Shown one piece after another: positions 34,411 to 44,241 of a stretch of DNA of 64,000 bases. Origin of the DNA: Archangium primigenium (GTDB lineage Bacteria; Myxococcota; Myxococcia; Myxococcales; Myxococcaceae); the NCBI RefSeq assembly GCF_016904885.1, contig NZ_JADWYI010000001.1:6386001-6450000 (forward strand), given 5' to 3'. The notes below the pieces were generated by a model. It saw only the letters and a program-made list of their open reading frames with translations, was not told where the DNA came from and did not search any database. Each line of letters starts with the position of its first letter. Position 1 is the stretch's first letter. The translations under genes and the position numbers were made by a program.

Positions 34411-37002
34411 TCAGGGGAGAATCGTCACGGTCCGGGCGCGGGTGGTGGGCGGAGACAACGCCGCGCCCTCCCTGTCCAGCAGGCTCGCGGTGAGTCGCAC
34501 CTCCGTGCCTGAGCACGCCTCGGGCAGGGGCAGCTCCACCTCGCCCCGCCCCTGCGTGTCCACGCTGGTGCCCTCGACGACCTGCCCCGCGCAGCCCTGG
34601 CCCCCCTCGAAGGTCAGGCGCACCGTGCCCTCGGCCAGCGCGTCCTGTCCCACCCGGAAGGAGGTGACCCGGACCCGCAGGCGCGCGCCCCGGGGCACGC
34701 TCTGGCCCTCCTCGGCGGGCTCCACCCAGCGCACCCGAGGCCACACCGAGTTGAGCGCCGCCCAGCCCACCACCGCCGCGTCGAGCCCCGCCAGGTCCAC
34801 GCTCCGCGCCGCCAGGAGATCCTCCAGCCGCAGCACCTCGCCCTCCGCGCGCCCCGTGCGCCGCGCGTCCAGCGCCTGCATCGACAGCCCGGCGCGCGAG
34901 CCCAGGTGGTCGCCCAGGTAGGTGCGGTCCTCGAAGGGCGCGGGCGGGACGGGCAGGCGCAGGCCCTCCACGGCCCGCGCCGCGTCCAGGAGCACCGTCC
35001 AGCGGCGCCCCGCCCCGTCCGTGAACACGCCCCGCAGCAGCGCGCCCTCGGGCAGCGCGGGGGCCGAGACGAAGCGCAGCCAGCGCCGCGCACCGCCCTC
35101 GGTGGCGTAGCGCGCGCCCTCGGGCACGCCCAGGAAGGGCCCGGCCACCGCCACGGGGGCGCTTCCGCGCGGATCGAAGGGCAGCGTGGCGAGGCCCCGG
35201 TGCAGCAGCACGCTCGAGGCCTCCGCGCCCTCCTCCTCGGCGGCGGGCGTGGCCGACAGGAGCAGCAGGTAGGGACTGCCCTCGAGCCCGTGGTGCGTGG
35301 GGGCCATGCGCACGGCCACCAGCCCCGGCGCGCCCAGGCCCGGCTGGGTGTCCGTGTTCTGATCCACCGGCGTCGTGTTCACCCCGAAGCCCAGCCCCAG
35401 GGGGACGAGGCCCCGGCCCGCGACCTCCGCCTGGCCCAGCACGGCCACGCTGTCCAGGAACACGCCCCGGAAGCGCGGCAGGGCGGGCACCCGGAGCGCG
35501 AACGCGAAGCCCAGGGGCATGGCCTTGTCCGTGGTGACGTCATGGGCCACGGGCACGAGCTGCTCCGCGCCGGGCGCCGCCAGGGAGAAGCGCACGTCCC
35601 GCACCACCGAGGAGCTGAAGGAGCGCACCTGGGGGACGCGGCTGGCCAGCAGGGGCCCCACGTCCACCACGCCGCCCACGCCCCGGGGCAGCACGCTCGA
35701 GGGGATGTCTCCGCCCAGGGCCCAGGCGGTGCGCACGCCACACGCGCCCCGGCGCGTCGCCGCCTCCGACTCCGTGTCCTCCGGCCCCGTGGGCGCGCAC
35801 ACGCCGGCGAGCCCTCGCGCCCGGACCTCCGTCTGCCGCAGGGTGCTGTCCGGCAGCGCGGCGTAGGCGCCCTCGGGCAGCGCGACCAGCCGCGCCTGCC
35901 CGTCCACCTGGAACACCTCGCGGCGCACGGGGGCGAGCAGCGGCGGCGCCCGCAGGTCCGTCACCGCGTCCGGCGCGCTCAGGCCCGCCAGGCCCGCGTG
36001 CAGCTCCGGCCGCGCCGCCACCACCGCCTCGAAGGAGGTGACGGCCCCGCCCCGGAGCGCCTCGGGGTCGCGCCGCAGGGGCAGGCGCAGGTCCGTCGGG
36101 CCCGAGAGCCCGGAGTGCGCGACGGTGAGGTAGCCGAAGTCGGCGTGGAAGACGGACACACTGCCCTCCCCCGTCAAGGCCCCGAGCAGGAGCTCGCCCT
36201 CCGCGTCCGTCTCGTCCTCCTGCTGGATGACCCCGAGCGCATCGGCCACCACCACCGTCGCCTCCGGCACGGGACGGCCCGTGAGCGCGTCCGTCACCAC
36301 CACCCGCAGGCGCCCCGCGGGCACGTCCGCCGACAGCACCCGGACACGCGCGGTGCACGTGGCGCCGCCCACCCGCGCCCGCACGAGCGCGCGCGCCTCC
36401 CGCGTGGGCAGCACCCCCACGAACGTGGCGCCCGCGCCCTCGCGCCGCACCACCTCCGGGTCCACCGCCGTCCACTCCACCGCGCTCTCGGCCACGCCCA
36501 GCGCCGCGCCCGACGCCTCCCAGGCCCGCACGGAGAAGCGCACCGGGGCGCCCACGCGCGCGACGAGCACGTCCGGCGTCACCTCGCAGGCCCTCGCCCG
36601 GGCCGCGTCCGGCGCCGCCGCGCAGCGCCCCTCCCGGCAGACGCCTCCGGACGCCGCGCACTCCGCGTCCGCCGAGCACATCGCCTCCACGCATTGGCTG
36701 TTGTCGCACTGACAGCCCAGGGGGTTGGCGTCACACGCGGGGATCCGGTACGCGCCCCGCCGCGCCGCCGTGCAGTCCTCGCGCACGCGGCACGCCGCCT
36801 GGCAGCGCGCCCGCGCCGTGTCACAGAAGAAGAGGTTGGGCGCCGGGCAGTCCTGATCCACCTGACAGCTGCCGGGGAGATCCTCCGTGGGCGTCTGGGG
36901 ATCGAACCAGGGGGCGTTCGAGGAGTCGGCACAGGCGGCGAGCCCAACCACGGCGCAACACACCAACATGGCGCGACGCGCCAGGAGACGGGGGCTTAGC
37001 AT
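34411..37002 (-). CDS. Large surface lipoprotein with Cys-rich and carboxypeptidase-regulatory-like domains
   Basis: 863 residues from ATG 37002, directly ahead of a lipoprotein signal (VVGLAAC). Residues ~35-130 are Cys-rich (many CxxDxxC units, up to [10 protein letters not shown]). Then comes a beta domain ([20 protein letters not shown]), and a carboxypeptidase-regulatory-like repeat ([20 protein letters not shown] followed by ADALG). The rest is long beta-rich sequence with an Ig-like end. It is anchored to the outer membrane and probably surface exposed. No catalytic motif is visible. The layout is typical of myxobacterial adhesin-like lipoproteins; the role is unknown. Confidence 0.7.
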   Translation of the reverse strand: MLSPRLLARRAMLVCCAVVGLAACADSSNAPWFDPQTPTEDLPGSCQVDQDCPAPNLFFCDTARARCQAACRVREDCTAARRGAYRIPACDANPLGCQCDNSQCVEAMCSADAECAASGGVCREGRCAAAPDAARARACEVTPDVLVARVGAPVRFSVRAWEASGAALGVAESAVEWTAVDPEVVRREGAGATFVGVLPTREARALVRARVGGATCTARVRVLSADVPAGRLRVVVTDALTGRPVPEATVVVADALGVIQQEDETDAEGELLLGALTGEGSVSVFHADFGYLTVAHSGLSGPTDLRLPLRRDPEALRGGAVTSFEAVVAARPELHAGLAGLSAPDAVTDLRAPPLLAPVRREVFQVDGQARLVALPEGAYAALPDSTLRQTEVRARGLAGVCAPTGPEDTESEAATRRGACGVRTAWALGGDIPSSVLPRGVGGVVDVGPLLASRVPQVRSFSSSVVRDVRFSLAAPGAEQLVPVAHDVTTDKAMPLGFAFALRVPALPRFRGVFLDSVAVLGQAEVAGRGLVPLGLGFGVNTTPVDQNTDTQPGLGAPGLVAVRMAPTHHGLEGSPYLLLLSATPAAEEEGAEASSVLLHRGLATLPFDPRGSAPVAVAGPFLGVPEGARYATEGGARRWLRFVSAPALPEGALLRGVFTDGAGRRWTVLLDAARAVEGLRLPVPPAPFEDRTYLGDHLGSRAGLSMQALDARRTGRAEGEVLRLEDLLAARSVDLAGLDAAVVGWAALNSVWPRVRWVEPAEEGQSVPRGARLRVRVTSFRVGQDALAEGTVRLTFEGGQGCAGQVVEGTSVDTQGRGEVELPLPEACSGTEVRLTASLLDREGAALSPPTTRARTVTILP

Positions 37003-37141
37003 CGGCGACTCCAATCGGGGAACTCCAGGCAAACGGCACCCCCCGGGGATTGTCAAGCCGGAGCCGGGACGCCGGGGTCCCCCCGGTGACGTCCACCGCG
37101 CGGGGTCGGATACTGCGCTCCCCCGAAAAGGAGGCGAACGG

Positions 37142-38389
37142 ATGCGCGGGTCGCGGGTCGCACGATGGCTGCCGGTGGTCGCCCTGGTGAGCTGTGAACC
37201 CCTCGACGATCAGCTCGCCCCCGAGCCGGAGCCGGCGCCCGCCCCCCAGCGGCCCGAGCCCGGCGCTCCCGAGCCCGGAGCCCCCGCGCCGCCCGGCGGG
37301 GAGCACGCCTGGGCCTGGACGGAGGTGGCCCCGGACGACGCCCGCCTGCGGTTCATCGGGCGCGTGGACCGGGAGGCGCGCGAGGGGCCGACGTCCGCGT
37401 ACCCCGGGAGCACCGTGCGCCTGCGCTGTCAGTGTTCGGGCGTGGACGTGCGCTTCGAGGACCTGGGCGAGGGGGGCGAGGCCCACACCACCTTCGTCGA
37501 CGTGCGGGTGGACGGGCAGTCGCGCGGGGTGCTGGCGCTCCAGCCGGGCGCGCCCTGGCTGCCGGGCGTGCGGGGCCTGCCGCGGGGCGAGCACACCATC
37601 GAGCTGGTCAAGCGCACCGAGGCCTACGCGGGCGCGATGCGCTTCCTCGGCCTGCGGCTGGAGGGGACGCTCCTGGAGCCGCCGGCCCCGCCCGCGCGGC
37701 GCATGGAGTTCATCGGGGACTCCATCACGTGTGGCTACGGCAACGCGGTGAGCATCGCCGCGCCCACGTACACCGAGCCCAACACCGGCTACCACGCGCG
37801 CAACCAGGACATCCTCGCGGCCTTCGGGCCCCTCACCGCGCGCCGGCTGGGCGCCGAGTGGGTGACCACGTGCGTGTCCGGACAGGGCGTGTACCGCGCC
37901 AACACGGGCGCGCGCGACGGCGTGCTGCCGCTGGTCTACCGGCGCACCCTGCCCCACCAGGCCGAGCCGCGCTGGGAGCCCTCGCGCTACGTGCCCGATG
38001 TCATCGTCATCAACCTGGGCACCAACGACTTCGCGGTGGCGGACGGCGCGGGCCTGCCCACCGCGCCGCCCTCCGAGTCCTTCAAGCAGGCCTACGCCGA
38101 GTTCGTGCACGAGCTGCGCGCGGCCTACCCCGAGGCCGTCATCGTGTGCGCGGTGGGGCCGATGACCAGCGACACCTACCCCTCGGGCCGCGCGCTGTGG
38201 ACCCGGCTGCGGCGGGACGTGTCGGACATGGTGGCGCGCGTGCGGGCCGAGGGCGACACGCGCGTGCATGGCTTCGTCTTCACCCCCATCGCGGGTGACC
38301 CGTATGGGGAGGACTGGCACCCCACCGCCGCCTTCCACGCCGGGATGGCGGACGAGCTCGTCCCCTTCCTCCAGGGGCTGGGCTTCTGA
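37142..38389 (+). CDS. SGNH esterase of the CE2 (acetylxylan/glucomannan) type
   Basis: 415 residues; ATG 37142 follows AAGGAGG. An exported or lipoprotein start (LPVVALVSC) and Pro-rich linker lead to a beta-sandwich (residues ~55-170) and an SGNH hydrolase domain: MEFIGDSITCGYGN (Ser nucleophile), VIVINLGTNDFAV (block III Asn) and GEDWHPTAAFHAGMADELV (Asp/His dyad). This two-domain order is that of CE2 carbohydrate esterases, which remove acetyl groups from polysaccharides. The exact polymer is unknown. Confidence 0.82.
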   Translation: MRGSRVARWLPVVALVSCEPLDDQLAPEPEPAPAPQRPEPGAPEPGAPAPPGGEHAWAWTEVAPDDARLRFIGRVDREAREGPTSAYPGSTVRLRCQCSGVDVRFEDLGEGGEAHTTFVDVRVDGQSRGVLALQPGAPWLPGVRGLPRGEHTIELVKRTEAYAGAMRFLGLRLEGTLLEPPAPPARRMEFIGDSITCGYGNAVSIAAPTYTEPNTGYHARNQDILAAFGPLTARRLGAEWVTTCVSGQGVYRANTGARDGVLPLVYRRTLPHQAEPRWEPSRYVPDVIVINLGTNDFAVADGAGLPTAPPSESFKQAYAEFVHELRAAYPEAVIVCAVGPMTSDTYPSGRALWTRLRRDVSDMVARVRAEGDTRVHGFVFTPIAGDPYGEDWHPTAAFHAGMADELVPFLQGLGF

Positions 38390-38453
38390 CGGCGCGCGCC
38401 GGGGCGCACGGGCGCGTTGGCATTCCCCGCGCGCCGGTCGATGATGGGCGGAC

Positions 38454-38747
38454 ATGACCCGGCGCGAACCGAAGACCCTCGATCAGCTCCTTCCCCGAGT
38501 CCTCGCGCGGCTGGCGGAGCAGTCCGGCCGCGGCCGCGCGCTCGGTCCGGTGTGGAGCGCCACGGTGGGCGCGAACATCGCCCGGCACTCCCGCCCCCAC
38601 GCGCTCGAGGCGGGCACCCTGGTCATCACCGTGGCCAGCGCCGAGTGGGCCCAGACCCTGTCGCGCCAGGAGGCCGCCCTGCGCGAGCAGCTCAACACGC
38701 GGCTGGGCCCGAACACCGTGTCCTCGCTCGTCTTCCGGCTGGAGTAA
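38454..38747 (+). CDS. DciA/DUF721-family protein
   Basis: 97 residues. LDQLLPRVLARLAEQSGRG, then LGPVWSATVGANIARHSRPH and GTLVITVASAEWAQTLSRQE, match the DUF721/DciA fold (KH-like). DciA loads the replicative helicase DnaB in bacteria that lack DnaC. Nothing else here is replication-linked, so the name is by family only. It ends eight bases before the CAP protein gene. Confidence 0.8.
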   Translation: MTRREPKTLDQLLPRVLARLAEQSGRGRALGPVWSATVGANIARHSRPHALEAGTLVITVASAEWAQTLSRQEAALREQLNTRLGPNTVSSLVFRLE

Positions 38748-38755
38748 CCCCCGCG

Positions 38756-40363
38756 ATGATCGCCCTCGTCCTCGGCGTGCTGATGGCCGCCACGCCCCCG
38801 GGCCCCCCGCCGGGTCCCTCCATCCTGGAGCAGCGCGCGCTCCACCACATCCACCAGGAGTTCGAGCGCATCGGCCGGCGCTCGCCCCACCCGGACCCCG
38901 CCCTGACCCAGGCGGCGCGCGAGCTCGCCCGCAGGGCCCTCGAGCGGGGCGTCACCGGGGCGGTGGACCTGGTGACCCTCACCGAGGCGCTCAGCGACGC
39001 GGGCGGCGCGGACCCGAGCCCCCGCTCCTATGTGGTGCGCGCCGGGGATGGGGAGATGGCCGTGAGCACGCTCGAGGCGCGCCGGGACCTGAACCAGGAG
39101 CCGGCGAGCCACGTGGGCGTGGGCATGGCGCGCCAGGGGACGACCAGCGCGCTCGTGGTGCTGCTCGCCGAGCGCAAGGCGTCCCTGCGGCCCTTTCCGC
39201 GCGTGCTCGACACGCCCGGCCAGGGGCAGACGCTCTGTGGAGATCTGCTCGCGCCCCTGCGCGCGGCCGAGGTGTACGTGACGCTGCCGGACGGGCGCGT
39301 GGAGCACCCGCCGCTCACGCGGGACGTGGAGGGCAGCGCGTGCACGCGGGTGCTGTTCCCGGTGGCGGGCCGCTACACGGTGGAGCTCGTCGGCCGGGGC
39401 GAGCGGGGCCCGGAGGTGGCGGCGCTGTTCCTCGTGGACGTGGCGACGTCCCGGCACGAGGGCGAGAGCGAGCCGGTGGTGGAGCCCACGGACATCGCGG
39501 ACGCGCGCGCGCAGGTGCTCGAGCGCATCAATGCCTTGCGCCGGGCGCACAAGCTGCAGCCGCTCGTGCCGGACGAGGCACTCACCCAGGTGGCCCAGGC
39601 CTACAGCGAGCGCATGGCGCGCGAGGGCTTCTTCGCCCACGTGTCGCCGGACGGTCAGGACTTGAGGGGCCGGCTCAACGCCGCGGGGGTGCGCTTTCGC
39701 TCCTCCGGGGAGAACCTGGGCATGGCCGCCGGGCCCCTCGCCGCGCACTTCGGCATCGAGTTGAGCCCGGGCCACCGCGGCAACCTCCTGGGCACCCCGT
39801 TCACCCAGGCGGGCATCGGCGTGGCGTTCCATTCCGTGGACGGGCGGCCCCAGGTGCTGCTCACCGAGCTGTTCTCCTCGGGGGCGCCGGTGCGCTCGGC
39901 GCTGCCCCCCGTGGAGGAGATGCACCAGGTGCTCGCCGGCCACCGCGCCGCGCATGGCCTCGCGCCGCTCCAGCGCCTGGCGGTGCTGGACGCGCTCGCC
40001 CAGGAGCAGGCGCGGCGCGCGCTCGCGTTGAACCTGCCGCCCGCGCAGCTGCCGGGAGATCCCGTGCACGAGCGCGTCTTCAACGCCGTGGAGGGCGCCC
40101 GGAGCGCGTCGGTGGACTTCTACGTGACGGACAGCCCCGCGTCGCTGCCGGACGCCCGGAGCCTGGGCCTGCGCGAGAACACCGCGCTGGGCGTGGGCGC
40201 CGTCCAGGGGGACTCCCCCACGCTGGGCAAGGATCGCTACTGGGTGGTGGTCATCTACGCCGCCACGCGGACGTCCTCGGGAAGAGCCACCAAGGCACGC
40301 GAGGGCGCGGGACGGGATACGGCTCACCTGCGCCCGGGGCCGGTGGGCCCGGCTTCCGACTGA
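38756..40363 (+). CDS. Secreted CAP (SCP/PR1-like) domain protein
   Basis: 535 residues with a short hydrophobic leader (IALVLGVLMAA). The first ~240 residues hold a helical/beta region without a known name. A CAP domain follows at ~250-380: ERINALRRAHKLQPLVPDEA, AYSERMAREGFFAHVSPDG, ENLGMAAG and GHRGNLLGTPFTQAGIGV. The His and Glu of the CAP pocket are present. Bacterial CAP proteins are extracellular, with ligand- or metal-binding roles. A second degenerate repeat may lie in the C-terminus (EMHQVLAGHRAAHGLAPLQR). Co-transcribed with the DciA gene. Confidence 0.8.
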   Translation: MIALVLGVLMAATPPGPPPGPSILEQRALHHIHQEFERIGRRSPHPDPALTQAARELARRALERGVTGAVDLVTLTEALSDAGGADPSPRSYVVRAGDGEMAVSTLEARRDLNQEPASHVGVGMARQGTTSALVVLLAERKASLRPFPRVLDTPGQGQTLCGDLLAPLRAAEVYVTLPDGRVEHPPLTRDVEGSACTRVLFPVAGRYTVELVGRGERGPEVAALFLVDVATSRHEGESEPVVEPTDIADARAQVLERINALRRAHKLQPLVPDEALTQVAQAYSERMAREGFFAHVSPDGQDLRGRLNAAGVRFRSSGENLGMAAGPLAAHFGIELSPGHRGNLLGTPFTQAGIGVAFHSVDGRPQVLLTELFSSGAPVRSALPPVEEMHQVLAGHRAAHGLAPLQRLAVLDALAQEQARRALALNLPPAQLPGDPVHERVFNAVEGARSASVDFYVTDSPASLPDARSLGLRENTALGVGAVQGDSPTLGKDRYWVVVIYAATRTSSGRATKAREGAGRDTAHLRPGPVGPASD

Positions 40364-40446
40364 GATTGCTCCGGAAGCCTCGGGACAGGGCGACAACGGA
40401 CAGCGGACAGCGGGATGCGGCGGAAGAAACGCCCGGAAGGCGCGCC

Positions 40447-40683
40447 CTAGATGGCGCGCCGCTGGGTGGCGTAGGCCTCGATGCCCATCTGGGGCGGGGC
40501 CACCTGCTGGTTGAGCTGGCACTTCACGCACGTGAAGGACTGCCAGCCGCGGCGCACGGCCTCATCCAGGCAGTTGTCGTAGTAATTGCAGTTGAGATTG
40601 CGATGCGTCTCGACGCCCGCCCGCTTGGGCCCGGCCTCGGGGTTGATGGTCTGCGGCAAATCAGTCGGACACGGCTTGAACAT
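40447..40683 (-). CDS. Small four-Cys protein, zinc-ribbon-like
   Basis: 78 residues from ATG 40683 (GGGAGGG nine bases upstream). A short protein with CNYYDNCLDEAVRRGWQSFT followed by CVKC, two Cys pairs about 20 apart, likely to bind one zinc, and a polar C-terminus. No signal peptide. Such small proteins occur widely in myxobacteria, but I know no function. It lies alone between two plus-strand genes. Confidence 0.6.
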   Translation of the reverse strand: MFKPCPTDLPQTINPEAGPKRAGVETHRNLNCNYYDNCLDEAVRRGWQSFTCVKCQLNQQVAPPQMGIEAYATQRRAI

Positions 40684-41091
40684 GGAACGGAGCCCTCCCA
40701 ATCAAACGGTTATCTCCCCCCGTACTCAATGGGCCGCCAGCGGCCCGCGACGTGAGATTGCCTGGGACAACCTCACGGGTCATGCGCCGCGCCGGCCGCA
40801 CCCCTCTTAGAAGCCCGCGTCCCCGGGTACAACGGAGCCGGCCTCCGGACGCCCACTAGTCTGCACTTCCTCGGTCTCACGACCGATTGACCGCCCGCCC
40901 GCCAACACTTGGCCCCTTGCGTCGCGGGGGCCGATCTAGGACTTGTCGGCCCGTCTGTCAAACCGCCCCCGGAACAGCCAGCCGTCGTCTCACAGAACGA
41001 GACAGGTGGGAATGTGTACGCCACACTTGGAGTTGTCCTGCCCTTGCTCTGCGGGGCGGGCGAAAACAAAAGGGGAAACAAGGAGATGCGC
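40684..41091. other. Intergenic region without visible gene
   Basis: 408 bases between the small four-Cys gene (minus) and the lytic transglycosylase gene (plus). I see no convincing open frame, tRNA or repeat. It must carry both divergent promoters, but no clear -35/-10 pair stands out. The last 20 bases hold the AAGGAG site for the transglycosylase. Confidence 0.5.
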
Positions 41092-43242
41092 ATGAGGCGG
41101 TGGACGGGATGGGGGCTGCTCGCGGTGCTGACGTCGGGGTCCGGAGCCGGGGCCCAGTCCGCGTCCACCCTGGAGGCGGTCCGACTACACCGCGCCGATG
41201 CGCGCACACGGGCCCAGACGGACCTCCAGGCGTGTGAGGCGAGCCGGTGCGCGGACGCGGGTCGGCTGTCGCTGCTGGTGGGCACGCTGGCGCTGGCCGA
41301 GGGCGACGTGGAGGAGGCGCGCGCGCGGCTGACGGGCGCCCAGGTGGCCGAGCCGCTCCAGCCCTATCTGGCGTACTACCTGGGCCAGGCGCACTTCTAC
41401 GCGGGGGACGCGGAGGCGGCCGCCGCGGCGTTTGGCCGGGCCCTGGACAAGGCGTCCCCGGCCCTGACGGCGCGGGCGCGCACGCGCCGGGGCGAGGCCC
41501 TGCTCGCCGCGGGCAAGGCGAAGGAGGCCGCGCCGCTCCTGGAGGCCGCCGCGACCGAGACGCCCACGGTGGAGCTGCTCTTCCAGCGGGCCGAGGCGCG
41601 CGGCGCGGTGGGCAACGCCACGGGTCAGCGCGCGGACCTGCGCGCGGTGGCGCTGCGCTTTCCCGCCCACCCCTACGCGACCGAGGCCCTGGCGGCGCTC
41701 GAGGCCCTCAAGCCGCCGCCCCGGCTGAGCCTGGCCGAGCACCTGCAGCGCACGCGGGGGCTGCTGGACGCCGGCGCCACGTCCCGCGCGCTGGAGGAGT
41801 TGGAGACGCTCGCCGCCGCGAAGCTCGCGCGCACGCCCGTGGACCGCGCCCGGGTGGCGCTGGTGCGCGCGCAGGTGCTGTTCACCGCGGGCAAGAAGAA
41901 GGAGGCGCAGGAGCAGCTCGCCCTCGCGCGCAAGGGCCCGCCGGGCGTCGCCGCCGAGGCCGCCTACCTCACCGCGCGCCGCGCCCTCAAGGAAGACAAC
42001 GCCACGGCGCGCCAGCTCATGGTGGCGTTGGAGAAGGACTTCCCCAAGGAGGGCGCCGCCGCCGAGGCGGGCTTCTTCGTGGGCTGGTTGGACATCCAGG
42101 CGGGCCACTTCGAGGACGCGGTGAAGTCCTTCACCGCCTTCGAGCAGCGCCACGCGGCCTCCAAGCGCCAGGACGAGGCGCTGTGGTACCGCGCGTTCGC
42201 GCACCTGCGCCTGGAGCAGCACCCCCAGGCGCGCGAGGTGCTGGACGCGCTGGTGAACCGCTTTCCCAAGAGCAGCCTCGTGCCCCAGGCGCGCTACTGG
42301 AAGGCCCGGAGCCACGCGCTCCAGGGCGCCGGAGCGGACGTCACCGCGCCGGGCTACGCCACCGTCATCACCGGCGCGCCCAACTCCTACTACGCCCTGC
42401 TCGCCACCGAGCGGCTGCGGGAGCTGGGCCAGGAGCCCCCCGCGGGCTTTCCCGAGTCGCCCCGGCCGCCCGTGGGCCAGGGCGTGCCGCCGGAGCTCGA
42501 GCGCGGCGTGGCGCTCGCGCAGGCGGGGCTGTTCCGCGACGCGGCCGAGGAGGTCCAGGCGCGCACCGCGCGCATCCGGGACGCCGAGCAGGCGCTCGCC
42601 TTCGCGGGGGCCTTGCTGCGGCTGGGCGAGTTCGGCAGCGCGCACGCGGTGGCCGCGCGTCACCTCTGGGGCCGGGCCTTCGGGGCCCGCGCGCCGGACG
42701 CGCTCGCCGCCTTCTACCCGCGCGCCTTCGAGAACGCGGTGCAGAGCGAGGCCACGCGCTACGAGGTGAGCCCCTACCTCGTCTGGGCCATCATGCGCCG
42801 CGAGAGCGCCTTCCGTCCCGAGGTGGCCAGCGCCGCCGACGCCCGCGGCCTCATGCAGGTGATTCCGCCCACCGCGCGCGCCATCGCCAAACGGCTGGCC
42901 GAGCCCGAGCCGGATCCCGCCGAGCTCTTCTCCCCGGCGCTGAGCATCCGCTACGGCGCCTGGTACCTGTCCCAGCTCATGAAGCGCTTCGCCCATCCGG
43001 CGCTCGCCGCCGCCGCCTACAACGCGGGGCCCGAGTCGGCCGTCAAGTGGGTGAAGGACAAGGGCGCGCTGCCGTTGGATCTCTTCGTCGAGGAGATTCC
43101 GTTCCGCGAGACCCGGGGCTACGTGAAGCAGGTGCTCGCGGACCTCTACCTCTACCAGGCCTTCTACGGGGACAAGGCGGGCACGGCCCCGCGGCTGTCG
43201 TTGACCGTGCCCACGCCCGCCACCGAGGGCGTGACGTTCTGA
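41092..43242 (+). CDS. slt: Soluble lytic murein transglycosylase
   Basis: 716 residues. ATG 41092 is preferred to 41086 because AAGGAG is six bases upstream of it. Signal peptide up to GAGAQ. Residues ~25-520 are an alpha-solenoid of TPR-like helices, as in Slt70. The catalytic GH23 domain (~545-690) has IMRRESAFRPEVASAADARG, LMQVIPPTARAIA and AYNAGPESAVKWV; the Glu near residue 570 is the general acid. It cleaves the MurNAc-GlcNAc bond to form 1,6-anhydro ends in the periplasm. Length and layout match the Slt family. Confidence 0.9.
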   Translation: MRRWTGWGLLAVLTSGSGAGAQSASTLEAVRLHRADARTRAQTDLQACEASRCADAGRLSLLVGTLALAEGDVEEARARLTGAQVAEPLQPYLAYYLGQAHFYAGDAEAAAAAFGRALDKASPALTARARTRRGEALLAAGKAKEAAPLLEAAATETPTVELLFQRAEARGAVGNATGQRADLRAVALRFPAHPYATEALAALEALKPPPRLSLAEHLQRTRGLLDAGATSRALEELETLAAAKLARTPVDRARVALVRAQVLFTAGKKKEAQEQLALARKGPPGVAAEAAYLTARRALKEDNATARQLMVALEKDFPKEGAAAEAGFFVGWLDIQAGHFEDAVKSFTAFEQRHAASKRQDEALWYRAFAHLRLEQHPQAREVLDALVNRFPKSSLVPQARYWKARSHALQGAGADVTAPGYATVITGAPNSYYALLATERLRELGQEPPAGFPESPRPPVGQGVPPELERGVALAQAGLFRDAAEEVQARTARIRDAEQALAFAGALLRLGEFGSAHAVAARHLWGRAFGARAPDALAAFYPRAFENAVQSEATRYEVSPYLVWAIMRRESAFRPEVASAADARGLMQVIPPTARAIAKRLAEPEPDPAELFSPALSIRYGAWYLSQLMKRFAHPALAAAAYNAGPESAVKWVKDKGALPLDLFVEEIPFRETRGYVKQVLADLYLYQAFYGDKAGTAPRLSLTVPTPATEGVTF

Positions 43243-43252
43243 GCCGCGGGGC

Positions 43253-44170
43253 TCAGCGCGCCTCGCCCCGGGCGTAGGCCACGGCGAGCTGGCCGGCGAA
43301 GCGGGCGTTGTTCTCGAGCAGCGCGAGGTTGGCGCGCAGGCTCTTGCCGCTCGTGCGCTGGGCCAGCTGCGTGAGCAGGAAGGGCGTCACCGCCTTGCCC
43401 CGGATGCCCTGGCGGTCGGCCTCGGCCATGGCGGAGGCGATGTGCAGCTCCACCTCGGCGCGCGGCAGGCTCGTCTCCTCGGGCGGCGGCACGGTGAAGA
43501 GCACCCCGCCCTGCCCCAGCGTGTCGAAGCGGGCCCGGAGCACGGCGGCGCCCCCGGCGGCATCCTCCACGCGGTGCTCCAGGGGCAGCCCCGAGCCGCG
43601 GCTGTAGAAGGACGGCAATTCGTCGGTGCCCACGCCGAGCACGAGCACGGCGGCGGTCTCCAGCGCCTCGAGCGTCTTGGGCAGGTCCAGCACCGACTTG
43701 GCCCCCGCGCACACCACCGCCACGGGGAAGCGCTGCAGCGCCCAGATGTCCTGGGAGATGTCGAGGTGCTCGGAGACGCCGCGGTGCACGCCGCCGATGC
43801 CCCCGGTGGCGAAGACGCGGATGCCGGCGGCGGCGGCCACCTCGCACGTGGCGCTCACGGTGGTGCCGCCGGTGGCCTTCTGGGCGATGGCCACGGGCAG
43901 GTCGCGCGAGGCGAGCTTGAGCAGCCGCTCCTTGCCCTCGGCGAGCCGACGCATCTGGGCCTCCTCCAGTCCCACCCACACCTCGCCGTCCACCACGGCG
44001 ATGGGCGCGGGCACGGCGCCAGCGCGGCGCACGGCCTCCTCGCAGGCCCGCGCCGCCGTGAGGTTGTGGGGGTAGGGCAGGCCCTGCGCCACCACGCTCG
44101 TCTCCTGTGCCACCAGCGGCGTGCCCTGCTCCCGGGCGCGCCGGACCTCTTCGGAGAAACGCAAGTTCAT
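43253..44170 (-). CDS. psuG: Pseudouridine-5'-phosphate glycosidase
   Basis: 305 residues from ATG 44170, the start that matches family length. Blocks: VAQETSVVAQGLPYPHN (Glu23 as in ALEST), LPVAIAQKATGGTTVSAT (catalytic Lys), VAVVCAGAKSVLDLPKTLEA (second Lys), and NLALLENNARFAGQLAVAY (Asn). It splits pseudouridine 5'-phosphate into uracil and ribose 5-phosphate. The usual partner kinase psuK is not beside it. Divergent from the EamA gene; convergent with slt. Confidence 0.92.
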   Translation of the reverse strand: MNLRFSEEVRRAREQGTPLVAQETSVVAQGLPYPHNLTAARACEEAVRRAGAVPAPIAVVDGEVWVGLEEAQMRRLAEGKERLLKLASRDLPVAIAQKATGGTTVSATCEVAAAAGIRVFATGGIGGVHRGVSEHLDISQDIWALQRFPVAVVCAGAKSVLDLPKTLEALETAAVLVLGVGTDELPSFYSRGSGLPLEHRVEDAAGGAAVLRARFDTLGQGGVLFTVPPPEETSLPRAEVELHIASAMAEADRQGIRGKAVTPFLLTQLAQRTSGKSLRANLALLENNARFAGQLAVAYARGEAR

Positions 44171-44241
44171 GGGGCGCATATACGCCAGGACGGCGCGGAG
44201 TGCTCGCGCGGGGTGATTGCCAACGTCTGGCACGAGGCGCT

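Noticed and set aside
43241-43254. Small GAGCC/GGCTC hairpin at the end of slt
   Set aside because: Only five base pairs and overlapping the stop codon; too weak to call a terminator.
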